From the NCBI GenBank assembly GCA_900468625.1, contig UBUL01000025.1, forward strand, positions 24,369 to 88,368: a DNA stretch of 64,000 nt. The letters run 5' to 3'. The position numbers were made by a program, and so were the translations under genes. Source of the stretch: Hyphomicrobiales bacterium. Lineage in GTDB: Bacteria > Pseudomonadota > Alphaproteobacteria > Rhizobiales > Rhizobiaceae. Positions 18,427-25,933 of this stretch are shown piece by piece. The notes beneath the pieces are model-generated. The model saw only the letters and a list, made by a program, of their open reading frames with translations, made no database searches and was not told the origin of the DNA. How positions within the stretch are numbered: the first letter of the stretch is position 1; each line of letters begins with the position of its first letter.

Positions 18427-19421
18427 GCTGCCTCTCCACACGATTCACGCAACCGCAAAACCGGCGACAATCGAACGGTTTGGCAGGGGCGGCGCTTGTT
18501 GCCTATCCGCTCGATCAGCAAGTCCGCCGCCTTCCGGCCGATCTCATCGCAAGGCTGAGCCATCAGTGTCAGGCGCGGTTCGAAATAATCTGCCCACTCG
18601 AAATCATCGATCCCGAGAACGGAAATATCTGCTGGAACCCGAAGTTTCCGTTCCCGGATGGCCCTCATGGCCCCGATCATCGTGAGATTGTTCGATGCAA
18701 GAATGGCTGTCGGCGGCTCCTTCAATTCGAGCAGACGGTGCGTCGAAGCAGTGGCGTCGGCGGTGTTGTTATTGCTGTCGCTGATCAAGTCGTCCGGCAC
18801 CTCTATTCCTTTTTCCGTCATTGCGGCCCGAAAGGCATTCATGCGCTCCACGGTCGTCGCAAAACCGGGCTGCCCAAGAATGATCCCGACTCTCTTATGA
18901 CGGAGCGCCACGAGATGATCGACGAGCGTGCGAATGGCAGCGACGTTATCGGTCCCGACCTGGTCGAAACGGCTATCGGACAGCCGATCAACGAGCACAC
19001 AGGGAAGATCGGATTCGATGAGGTAATCCAGCGATCTCTTAGGATCGCCCGAGGCAGCAAGAATGATCCCGTCGACGCGGCGTTGATGCAGATGCTGGAC
19101 CAGCTCCAGCTCTCGATCCGGATCATCCTGCGTGTCACACAGGAATACGATCAAGCCCCGCTTGGAACATTCGGCTTCGATCGCGCAGATAATGTCGCTG
19201 AAGTAAGGATTCGAAATCGCCGATATTGCGAGACCGATGGTACCCGTGGAGGAAAGTTTGAGCGAACGAGCGAGGGCATTGGGGATATAACCAATCGCCT
19301 CCACGGTATCCATCACCAGCTTCACCTTCTCGGGCGAGACGTAGCGCGTTTTGTTGAGAACGTGCGAAACCGTGGAGACCGAAACTCCGGCCGCCTTTGC
19401 CACCGCGGAAATGGTCGTCAT
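18423..19421 (-). CDS. LacI-family transcriptional regulator of the sugar operon
   Basis: The 332-residue protein has the LacI helix-turn-helix ISAVAKAAGVSVSTVSHVLN at residues 3-22, the hinge PNALARSLK, and a periplasmic-binding-like effector domain (LIVFLCDTQDDPDRE, GIILAASGDP, DISVLGIDDFEWADYFEPRLT). The start is ATG 19421; a longer frame to 19541 has no ribosome site. It is the first gene of the transporter operon and overlaps the ATPase gene by 4 nt, so it would control its own operon. A LacI-type palindrome is found 122 nt upstream. Confidence 0.94.
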   Translation of the reverse strand: MTTISAVAKAAGVSVSTVSHVLNKTRYVSPEKVKLVMDTVEAIGYIPNALARSLKLSSTGTIGLAISAISNPYFSDIICAIEAECSKRGLIVFLCDTQDDPDRELELVQHLHQRRVDGIILAASGDPKRSLDYLIESDLPCVLVDRLSDSRFDQVGTDNVAAIRTLVDHLVALRHKRVGIILGQPGFATTVERMNAFRAAMTEKGIEVPDDLISDSNNNTADATASTHRLLELKEPPTAILASNNLTMIGAMRAIRERKLRVPADISVLGIDDFEWADYFEPRLTLMAQPCDEIGRKAADLLIERIGNKRRPCQTVRLSPVLRLRESCGEAA

Positions 19422-19542
19422 GAGCGCACTCCGGCTCTCGCCAGCAGCGCAACAAGCAGGCTTTTCAAAGTATCCTCCCAAGCGGAATTCCAACCTCCAG
19501 GAGGCCTCCCAGGATCCGCTAACATGGCACGCTAGCGTCATC

Positions 19543-19562
19543 GAAACGTTTGCGCAATCGTT
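19543..19562. promoter_or_regulatory. LacI-type operator between the regulator and fucU-like genes
   Basis: AAACGTTTGCGCAATCGTTT is a 20-bp near-perfect palindrome with central CG; only positions 6 and 15 break the symmetry. It sits in the 192-bp divergent promoter region, 51 nt before the mutarotase start, so one operator could control both transcription directions. Confidence 0.7.
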
Positions 19563-19613
19563 TTTTTCTGACTATCGTTCTCGGCGGAGATGATCTCCTG
19601 GGAGGGAATTGTC

Positions 19614-20054
19614 ATGCTGAAGGGCGTTCCGCCGTTCATTACGGCCGACCTATTATGGATTCTGGCCTCCATGGGTCACGGCGACGAATTGGCGATCGTA
19701 GATCGAAATTTCTCGGGCTTTCGCGTAGCGGCCCAGACGACCAGCGCAAAGCTCCTCACCTTGGAAGGCATCGATGCGCCGACTGCGGTGCGTGGAATCC
19801 TTCAGATGATGCCTTTGGATACGTTCGTTGAAGCGCCGCTCATGCACATGGAGGCCGCCGACGGGCCAGGTGAGTTGCTGGAAGTGCATAAAGATGTCGT
19901 CGCCGCCTGCTCCCAAGCAGAGGGACGTGCGATCGTCAGCCAGCCTGTCGAAAGGTTCGCCTATTATCCTATCGCAATGCGAGCGTTTGCAGTGATCCAG
20001 ACGGCCGAATCCCGCCCCTATGGGAACTTCATCCTTAAAAAGGGCGTGATCTAG
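19614..20054 (+). CDS. FucU/RbsD-family sugar mutarotase
   Basis: FucU/RbsD proteins interconvert anomers of fucose or ribose. The 146-residue length and the N-terminal blocks PPFITADLLWILASMGHGDE and LAIVDRNF match FucU more than RbsD; HGDE contains the catalytic-site histidine region. The C-terminal ESRPYGNFILKKGV also fits. The start is ATG 19614 with GGGAGGG 7 nt upstream. It is divergent from the lacI-ABC operon and shares its operator region, which suggests an imported fucose-like or ribose-like sugar. The stop codon overlaps the beginning of a repeat element. Confidence 0.9.
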   Translation: MLKGVPPFITADLLWILASMGHGDELAIVDRNFSGFRVAAQTTSAKLLTLEGIDAPTAVRGILQMMPLDTFVEAPLMHMEAADGPGELLEVHKDVVAACSQAEGRAIVSQPVERFAYYPIAMRAFAVIQTAESRPYGNFILKKGVI

Positions 20055-20145
20055 CATTTCCACGAAAAGTGCGATTTCCGTCCGGAATGCGCAAAGAAAC
20101 AAGAACATAGAGCGTTTTCGCGATTCGAAGAAAGGCGGAAACGCT
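20053..20145. repeat. RIME-like intergenic palindromic repeat, copy B
   Basis: The element runs from AGCATTTCC to GGAAACGCT (near-inverted ends) and carries TTCCGTCCGGAATGCGCAAA and AGAGCGTTTTCGCGATTCGA. It begins within the stop codon of the fucU-like gene. It is the same family as copies at 742 and 56089. Confidence 0.8.
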
Positions 20146-20324
20146 CCAGGGATCATCAGGTGGTGCGAGCGATCAGCTCCGCAGTATCAGGCAATGCCCG
20201 GATACAACGGCACCCTGTCCAATTTAGAGCGGCATGTGCCGACCGCAACATCGTTACGGCATCGCGATGGCGTTCCGGCCTCTCCTCGGCCGGTGCATCG
20301 ATAATGATTTGACCCAAAGGGCTC

Positions 20325-20768
20325 CTATCGCCGAAACACGTTGCGCAGCCGGGCCAGTATACCTGGTCGATCACCTGCCGCGATCAGTGAACGGACATAG
20401 CGAGCGGCCGTGGAGGCATTCACCGTCGTCCCGAAGTGGCAATGGCAGACGAGCTGATGCAACTGGTTATCACTCAGCTCAAAGAAGCGCCTGGTTTCAC
20501 CATAGCTGTCGTCCGACAGCCCCGCCGCTCTCAGGACCGGGTCGGCAAACGCCACCGACAGCGGCGAATTGTCGGCGCGCATGAGCGCACGCTCCTTGGC
20601 CGGTTGAAACTCCGTCTCATGCAGAGTTGAGAGTGCCAGGCCTCCACAGCGTTCGAGAAGTTCCGCCCAGCGTTTGAGACGTTCGCGGCGGGTCACCGGC
20701 AACGCGTGCGGGTATTCGAGATTGACGTTGGCGACGGTCCGAATCTCTTGAAGAGCATGGTGCTTCAT
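20325..20768 (-). CDS. Hypothetical protein
   Basis: This 147-residue protein is preceded by a good ribosome site (AAAGGAGCTTTCC before ATG 20768). It is basic and helical, with a recognisable N-terminal block (LPVTRRERLKRWAELLERCG) and a CHCHFGTTVNASTAARYVRSL stretch. No membrane segment or signal peptide is seen, and I do not recognise the family. It lies upstream of stress-type ferritin-like genes on the same strand. It may be a small stress-related protein, but this is only context. Confidence 0.75.
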   Translation of the reverse strand: MKHHALQEIRTVANVNLEYPHALPVTRRERLKRWAELLERCGGLALSTLHETEFQPAKERALMRADNSPLSVAFADPVLRAAGLSDDSYGETRRFFELSDNQLHQLVCHCHFGTTVNASTAARYVRSLIAAGDRPGILARLRNVFRR

Positions 20769-20883
20769 GGAAAGCTCCTTTCAAATGGCAGCTGTCGATT
20801 CGTCTCTGCACTCAAATTGTCCATGGCCCAACGGTCATCATCCAAGCGGCGACGGTTTGGCCGATTTCCCTGAGAGGGTCCCG

Positions 20884-21381
20884 TCAGGCGGCCAGCGCAT
20901 CCCGATTTATTTCTCCTTTAGCCAGTCGGGTCAGCAGAATGTCGGTCTGCTTCTCCTCTTCGAGACTCCTGTGCAGGATCTCCTGATCTTCGCGTAATCC
21001 CAATTGACCGGCCAGCGCAGCAGCCGTGCCATATGCCGCTATCTCGTAATGTTCCAGCCTCTGGGCGGAGGCGAGAAGACCCGCGTCACGCAAATCGTCG
21101 CCCGTCAGGATGGAAACCATTTTTTCGGCCTCGTGGATCAGCGCCTGCATCGCCTGATCCGTATGGGCGGATGGGTCGGCACCGTGCTTGCGCACGAGTG
21201 ACACGAGGCGGTCTTTCTGAACCTCGGTTTGGGCACGATGGTGGACCAGCGCATTCTTCAAGCTCGGATGCGACGCAATCTCGGCCATTCGCAACAAAGA
21301 TTGCGTCAACTGCGTTTCGACACTGACAAGCTCCTGAAGTTCGGCAAGATACATGTCCTTGAAACTGCTGATATGCATCAT
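20884..21381 (-). CDS. DUF892 (YciE/YciF) ferritin-like protein
   Basis: The 165-residue protein is a four-helix ferritin-like protein of the YciE/YciF group. Characteristic elements are FKDMYLAELQELVSVETQL near the N-terminus, the middle HHRAQTEVQKDRL, AQRLEHYEIAAYGTAAALA and the closing SLEEEKQTDILLTRLAKG. Carboxylate and histidine residues in these helices resemble diiron ligands. The start is ATG 21381 after AAAGGATTACC. A candidate EcfG promoter lies about 75 nt upstream. The family is stress-induced in several bacteria, but its exact activity is unknown. Confidence 0.88.
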   Translation of the reverse strand: MMHISSFKDMYLAELQELVSVETQLTQSLLRMAEIASHPSLKNALVHHRAQTEVQKDRLVSLVRKHGADPSAHTDQAMQALIHEAEKMVSILTGDDLRDAGLLASAQRLEHYEIAAYGTAAALAGQLGLREDQEILHRSLEEEKQTDILLTRLAKGEINRDALAA

Positions 21382-21454
21382 GGTAATCCTTTCACAGGCT
21401 CCGGTCGGAGTGACATTCTTGTCGGAATGGCCTTGTCGGAACGGCAAGTCCTCT

Positions 21455-21479
21455 AACCGCAGCGGCGGCTTAATGTTCC
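21455..21479 (-). promoter_or_regulatory. Candidate EcfG-type promoter for the DUF892 gene
   Basis: On the minus strand the sequence reads GGAAC, 16 nt, GGTT. The general stress response sigma factor EcfG of alphaproteobacteria recognises GGAAC-N16/17-CGTT; only the first base of the -10 differs. The -10 is about 75 nt before the start codon. Confidence 0.55.
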
Positions 21480-21640
21480 GTCTGAATTTTGTAGCGGGCG
21501 CGAAAGTTCAAACGTTGTCCGCTTAAACTCCGCACTGCCGCGACAGGCGTCCCGATGTGCAGTCGGCAGGCGGCAGTAGCAGTAACGGCTTGGAAGCATG
21601 GCCGACCGCTTCTGTTCGGCGAAAGCGGCAGCAATTCGCC

Positions 21641-21838
21641 CTACTTGCCACCCTTCCGTTTGGGATCGTGGCCATGATGGCGATCGCGTTCGCCACCGCC
21701 GCCGGAAACCTTGCTGCGGTCTCGCGCATCGGGCTCGGCCGGTGGCTTGGGAATGTTCAAGGGCGCCTTCGCATTTTCATGGGAAGCTCCCGGACCGCCC
21801 TGGCGAATGCTGGCCGGTGTTTTGGTCGAGGTGGACAT
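21641..21838 (-). CDS. Small hydrophilic hypothetical protein
   Basis: This 65-residue, Gly/Pro/Lys-rich, probably disordered protein starts at ATG 21838, just after a perfect AGGAGGT. The C-terminus is very basic and His-rich (GGERDRHHGHDPKRKGGK). The upstream gene's TAG stop overlaps the Shine-Dalgarno sequence, so the two are translationally coupled. No family is recognised. The stress-linked neighbours suggest a desiccation- or stress-type small protein. Confidence 0.75.
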   Translation of the reverse strand: MSTSTKTPASIRQGGPGASHENAKAPLNIPKPPAEPDARDRSKVSGGGGERDRHHGHDPKRKGGK

Positions 21839-21847
21839 CGGCACCTC

Positions 21848-22030
21848 CTATCGGTCCTGTTGGTGGCCCTGATGGCTTGTGTTGATACGGCTATTTCCCT
21901 GCTGACCCATCTTGTCGGGATCGACGGACATATCAGGCTTATGGGGATCGGATAGCGACGGTTTGGCATGGTCGCCGACACCCTTGTCGCTTCGATTTTC
22001 CTCCGGAACCGGTGGTGGTCTGCTGTTCAT
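21848..22030 (-). CDS. Small hydrophilic hypothetical protein
   Basis: This 60-residue, highly polar protein (MNSRPPPVPEENRSDKG at the N-terminus, ending NTSHQGHQQDR) is led by AGGAGAAG before tandem ATGs at 22033 and 22030. The second ATG has the better spacing. It has no hydrophobic segment and is likely disordered. It is the first gene of a two-gene unit with the next small protein. A candidate EcfG promoter lies about 85 nt upstream. The function is unknown. Confidence 0.7.
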   Translation of the reverse strand: MNSRPPPVPEENRSDKGVGDHAKPSLSDPHKPDMSVDPDKMGQQGNSRINTSHQGHQQDR

Positions 22031-22113
22031 CATCTTCTCCTGTCATTGCCTTGCCAGAAGCCGCGGACGATCTGCTTGACGGCCTTTGCGGCGTCGGTAT
22101 CGGATTAAAGTCA

Positions 22114-22138
22114 AACCGCTTCCCGCTAACAATGTTCC
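22114..22138 (-). promoter_or_regulatory. Candidate EcfG-type promoter for the two small-protein genes
   Basis: On the minus strand GGAAC is followed by 16 nt and GGTT, the same pattern as at 21455-21479. The first bases after GGAAC (ATT) and before GGTT (GC) are also shared, supporting a real promoter class. Confidence 0.55.
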
Positions 22139-22151
22139 GGACAAGTCTGAA

Positions 22152-22175
22152 GGTGCGTCGCTTTCGCGACGCACC
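22152..22175 (-). terminator. Hairpin with GAAA tetraloop after the second DUF892 gene
   Basis: GGTGCGTCGC and GCGACGCACC form a perfect 10-bp stem; on the minus strand the loop is GAAA. It lies 25 nt after the stop of the 22200-22700 gene, separating it from the small-protein unit. There is no U-run, so it could also be a processing or stability element. Confidence 0.55.
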
Positions 22176-22199
22176 GGAAAATAGAAACCAGGCGCCGCT

Positions 22200-22700
22200 C
22201 TACGCTGCTTTCCTGGCCTTCGCGTTTGCTGCAGTTTCCGCCAGTTTCGTCAGCTTCTGGTCTGTGGCCTTCTCTTCACTGAGTGTCTGCTGCAGAAGAG
22301 ATACCGCGTCCTTGAGCCCAAGTTGTTTCGCCCATTCGATGAGTGTTCCATAGCGGGCGATTTCGTAGTGCTCGACAGCTTGCGCTGAGGAAATCAGGCC
22401 CGCATCGAGTGCTGACGTCCCTTTGAATTCCTCCGTGATCTCGTCAGCCTCGGCGAGGATGCCCTGGATTGCCTCGCAAGTCTTTCCCCGCGCCGGCTTT
22501 CCCAGCATCTCGAACACCTGCTCCAGTCGTTCGACATGACCTTGAGTCTCATCGCGATGATGAAGAAATCCTTGCTTGCCTTCTTCAGCCTGAGCCGCGC
22601 GCGCCATCTTCGGCAATGCCCGAAGAATTTGTTTCTCGGCGTAATAGATGTCTTTCAACGTTTCCAGAAAGAGATCGTTCAAAGTCTTCTCGGATGCCAT
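22200..22700 (-). CDS. DUF892 (YciF) ferritin-like protein
   Basis: This 166-residue protein is a second, more typical YciF. It has TLNDLFLETLKDIYYAEKQIL at the start, RDETQGHVERLEQVFEMLG, SSAQAVEHYEIARYGTL and LLQQTLSEEKATDQKLTKLAE, giving the EXXH-type helices of the family. It is only moderately similar to the 20884-21381 protein, so the two are diverged paralogues. The start is ATG 22700 with a GGAGG-containing leader. It is presumed cytoplasmic and stress-protective; iron binding is inferred. Confidence 0.9.
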   Translation of the reverse strand: MASEKTLNDLFLETLKDIYYAEKQILRALPKMARAAQAEEGKQGFLHHRDETQGHVERLEQVFEMLGKPARGKTCEAIQGILAEADEITEEFKGTSALDAGLISSAQAVEHYEIARYGTLIEWAKQLGLKDAVSLLQQTLSEEKATDQKLTKLAETAANAKARKAA

Positions 22701-22799
22701 TTGGGTCCTCCATCATGTATGGGCGAGATCATGTTAACCATGAGACCTCTTCGGTCTCGTTCCCGAACAGACAGTCCGACATTTGGTTCCCGCCTGACC

Positions 22800-24098
22800 T
22801 TAGAAAAATGCGGTCACGGCCATGCCGATTACGGCGGCGAGCATCGCAGCGCATGCGATCCATCCCAGTGCTTTCAAGCCGCCACGGATAGCGAACTGCT
22901 TCATCAGCTGTCGATTGGAGGCAATCAACATAAGGATTACCATAACGGGAACGGCGACGACACCATTGATGACGGCGCTCCAGAACAGCGCTTTCATCGG
23001 CGGGATGGGCGTAAAGTTGAGTAACATGCCGACCATGGTCGCCAATCCCACCGTCGTATAAAACGCCTTGGCCTCGCTCGGCTCGCGCGACAGCCCAACT
23101 TTCCATCGGGCCGCCTCCCCGACCGCGTAAGCGGCCGATCCGGCGAGGACGGGCACGGCCAGAAGGCCGGTTCCGATAATGCCTGCGGCAAAGACGATCT
23201 TGGCAAAATGACCGGCCAGCGGTTCGATCGCTTTCGCCGCATCGACGGAACTCTCGATATTCGTCACACCGGCCTTGTTCAGCGTGGCTGCGGTCGTGGT
23301 CATGATAGCCAGCGCGACGATATTGGATGCCGCCATGCCGATGAACGTATCCAGCGTGATGCGCGTATCCGCCCTTTTCGCTTCCTGGGGATGCTTCACA
23401 AGCGCTTCCTCTCGCGGCTTTTCCTTTAAGTCTTCGGCCTCCTGAGAGGCCTGCCAGAAAAACAAATAGGGGCTGATCGTCGTTCCAAAGATCGCGACGA
23501 TCATGGACCAATAGTTCGGGTCGGCCTTGAAGGTCGGCAGCAGAAGTCCGCGGATGAAGGTCGACCAATCAACATGCACCACGAAAAGGGTCGCGATGTA
23601 GGACAGAAGCGCGAGGCTCAACCATTTTAGGACGGCCACATAGCGCTTGTATTTGAGGAGAACCTGCAGAAGGATACAGAGCACGCCGAAGCCCGCGACG
23701 TAGATCAGCGAATTGCCGCTCAGCAGCAGATGGGCCGCATCTCCCATTGCACCGAGATCCGCGCCCAGATTAATGACATTGGCAATCAGAAGAGGGACAG
23801 TGATACCAACCCCAACCCAGCGCGGATAGCACTTCGCCATGCTTCCGGCTAAACCGCGGCCGGTGGTGCGGCCTATGCGGGCGCTGATCATCTGTATGGC
23901 AACCATCAGCGGATAGGTGAGGACGAGCGTCCAACTCGTAATGTAACCAAATTGCGCGCCTGCCTGCGAGTAGGTCGCGATCCCACTTGGGTCATCGTCG
24001 GAGGCGCCGGTGATCAGGCCAGGCCCGAGGATTTCCAGTATCCGTGGTTTCGAAGGTTCAACGACCGCACTTTTGTCATCCATCTGATAGTCGCTCAT
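22800..24098 (-). CDS. Nramp-related divalent metal transporter
   Basis: The 432-residue protein has about eleven hydrophobic segments and the SLC11/Nramp fold. The TM1 region GASDDDPSGIATYSQAGAQFGY corresponds to the DPGN metal-binding region. The TM6 region reads FGTTISPYLFFWQASQEAED; the MPH motif that gives manganese/iron selectivity in canonical MntH is absent. This subgroup may carry another ion such as magnesium, which is inference from known diverged Nramp relatives. The start is ATG 24098 with GAGGTGGTC; the longer frame has no ribosome site. Confidence 0.87.
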   Translation of the reverse strand: MSDYQMDDKSAVVEPSKPRILEILGPGLITGASDDDPSGIATYSQAGAQFGYITSWTLVLTYPLMVAIQMISARIGRTTGRGLAGSMAKCYPRWVGVGITVPLLIANVINLGADLGAMGDAAHLLLSGNSLIYVAGFGVLCILLQVLLKYKRYVAVLKWLSLALLSYIATLFVVHVDWSTFIRGLLLPTFKADPNYWSMIVAIFGTTISPYLFFWQASQEAEDLKEKPREEALVKHPQEAKRADTRITLDTFIGMAASNIVALAIMTTTAATLNKAGVTNIESSVDAAKAIEPLAGHFAKIVFAAGIIGTGLLAVPVLAGSAAYAVGEAARWKVGLSREPSEAKAFYTTVGLATMVGMLLNFTPIPPMKALFWSAVINGVVAVPVMVILMLIASNRQLMKQFAIRGGLKALGWIACAAMLAAVIGMAVTAFF

Positions 24099-24529
24099 GA
24101 CCACCTCGCAGCGAATGCCGGGACTCGGACATTTTCCGTCAGTCGCGGCCGATGCGAATGAATTGTACTTGCGATCTATTTGTTCCAAAGAAACAGGAAA
24201 CGCCAAAGCAATGGTACTGCCTGGGCTTGATTTACTGTACCCGCGCGATCCTTGCAGGCTCTTTCGCAATGTTCACGTTGGACTTGAGGGGAACAATCTT
24301 TTACTGAGATCGTTTAGCAAAGGAAGACACCCTTTCCGTCTTCCACTTTCTCTGAAAGCGCTATCCGAAGCAGGTTGATGAGCGGCCCGCAAGGGTAGCG
24401 CGATCTTTCCCTTGGGATGAGCGCTCCCTATGCGTGGCCCATCAGACGACAAGCCCTATTCCCGCGCACCGGACAAACCATTTCTCGTTCACGCTGTCGC
24501 GGTTTCTTTGGGCTTAAGACCTCTTGATC
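24099..24529. other. Intergenic region without a gene
   Basis: No supported gene, RNA or strong hairpin was found between the Nramp-related gene and the 96-aa gene. The minus-strand promoter of the transporter is presumably here, but no sigma-factor motif was clear. Confidence 0.5.
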
Positions 24530-24820
24530 TCAGTGCTGGTCAAGTGGTGGTTCATAGAGAAGACCCAGAGCTTTCCGCTCTTCCTCCGGCATGTCTCTGC
24601 TGAACGAGCGGATGGCCGCCAAGCCCGCAAGCTGGTGAAGTTTGGCGAAATCAACCACTCCGCTGCGGTAAAGCTTGATAAGTTCCGCAGCGAAAGCCTC
24701 GCGGTTGAATTCGTTCAAAGCGAACCACGGCTGAGCGATCACTACATCGAAAATCCGTTGCAAATTGTCTATCTCCTCCGGCTGGAGAACTCCTTCGACA
24801 AGGTGATGATAGCGGCGCAT
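24530..24820 (-). CDS. Hypothetical protein
   Basis: The 96-residue, mostly helical protein starts at ATG 24820 with GGAGCAAATGA in front. It contains EEIDNLQRIFDVVIAQPWF and FNREAFAAELIKLYRSGVVD, and it ends in an acidic tail. It looks like a small soluble protein. I do not recognise the family. It reads away from the ku-ligD operon, and the 250-bp gap between them holds the ku promoter. Confidence 0.7.
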   Translation of the reverse strand: MRRYHHLVEGVLQPEEIDNLQRIFDVVIAQPWFALNEFNREAFAAELIKLYRSGVVDFAKLHQLAGLAAIRSFSRDMPEEERKALGLLYEPPLDQH

Positions 24821-25015
24821 TCATTTGCTCCGTTCACGGATGTTTTACGCTTTCCGCACGCTGGATAGGCCACAAGAAAACCAAGCTTTTGCCCGGATAC
24901 CTACTATTTAGGCTTGCTTCGACTTCATGCCAGCCACCGAGAGCAAAACGCTAAGCGGCAGCCGTTTTCGGTTCACTGGCGACGAGACATCCCCGCACGG
25001 AGGATGCTCGAAACC

Positions 25016-25040
25016 GGAACAATGGGGATCAAACCTCGTT
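25016..25040 (+). promoter_or_regulatory. Candidate EcfG-type promoter for ku-ligD
   Basis: GGAAC, 16 nt, CGTT is an exact fit to the alphaproteobacterial general stress promoter. The -10 ends 30 nt before the ku start codon and a GGGAG ribosome site follows, so the spacing is right for the native promoter. Confidence 0.7.
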
Positions 25041-25070
25041 TGACTCTGATCGTCCATAGGGAGCCTGCAC

Positions 25071-25931
25071 ATGAGTCCGCGTGCGCAATGGAAGGGATAT
25101 CTGAAATTTGGAGAGGTCAGCTGCGCAGTGGCGCTGTATGCGGCCGTTTCTACCTCGGAACGAATTTCCTTTCACACGCTGAACCGGGAAACCGGCAACC
25201 GGGTCAGACGCGAATTCATCGACAGCGAAACGGAAAAACCAGTGTCACGCGAGGATCAGGTCAAGGGATATGAGCTCAACAAGGACGACTATATCGTCCT
25301 CGAGCCGGAAGAAGTCGCCGCAGCGGTACCGGAAAGCGACAAGGTCCTGCACGTCCAGGCTTTCCTGGCGTGTTCCGATATCGATGACGTCTATTTCGAT
25401 CGCCCCTATTATCTGGCTCCTTCCGCGCCGGCGGCAGGAGATGCATTCGCGCTGATCCGCGAGGGCATGCGCGCCGGGAAAGTTGCCGCCATCGCCCGGA
25501 CCGTTCTGTTTCGCCGTCTGCGAACGATGATGATCCGTGCCCATGGCAAAGGATTGATCGCCACCACATTGAACTTCGACTATGAGGTTCGCTCGGCAAA
25601 AGAAGCCTTCGAAGACGTGCCGGACATAAAGATCAAGGGCGAAATGCTCGATCTCGCCAGGCACATCATTGCCACCAAGAAAGGCAGGTTCGACGCCAGC
25701 GAATTCGACGATCGCTATGAGGCGGCCCTTGCCGATCTCGTCAAAGCCAAGATCGAAGGCAGGGCAATCCCGCAGCGCAAGCCCGCGAAGGTTGCCGAGG
25801 TTACCGATCTCATGAAAGCCCTGCGCCAGAGCGCCGGGCTGGACGGCCAGAGCAAGACACGCGCGAAGTCCAGGAAAGCTACGAAATCACGCGCCGCATC
25901 CCCTTCGCGCTCGCAACGCAAGGCGAGCTGA
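25071..25931 (+). CDS. ku: Ku protein (non-homologous end joining)
   Basis: Bacterial Ku is a homodimeric ring that binds DNA double-strand ends and recruits LigD. The 286-residue protein has the Ku core: WKGYLKFGEVSCAVALY at the start, ISFHTLNRETGNRVRREF, EDQVKGYELNKDDYIVLEPEE and YDRPYYLAP-type strands. The C-terminus is Lys/Arg/Ser-rich (KTRAKSRKATKSRAASPSR), an extension typical of DNA-contacting bacterial Ku tails. The start is ATG 25071 with GGGAG 8 nt upstream. It is followed by ligD after 2 nt. Confidence 0.95.
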   Translation: MSPRAQWKGYLKFGEVSCAVALYAAVSTSERISFHTLNRETGNRVRREFIDSETEKPVSREDQVKGYELNKDDYIVLEPEEVAAAVPESDKVLHVQAFLACSDIDDVYFDRPYYLAPSAPAAGDAFALIREGMRAGKVAAIARTVLFRRLRTMMIRAHGKGLIATTLNFDYEVRSAKEAFEDVPDIKIKGEMLDLARHIIATKKGRFDASEFDDRYEAALADLVKAKIEGRAIPQRKPAKVAEVTDLMKALRQSAGLDGQSKTRAKSRKATKSRAASPSRSQRKAS

Positions 25932-25933
25932 CC

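Noticed and set aside
20156..20374. 72-codon minus-strand frame
   Set aside because: It overlaps the 147-aa gene in another frame and has no Shine-Dalgarno sequence or recognised motif.
22742..22762. Possible EcfG box upstream of the second DUF892 gene
   Set aside because: GGAAC and GGTT are present on the minus strand but the spacer is 19 nt, outside the 16-17 nt range.
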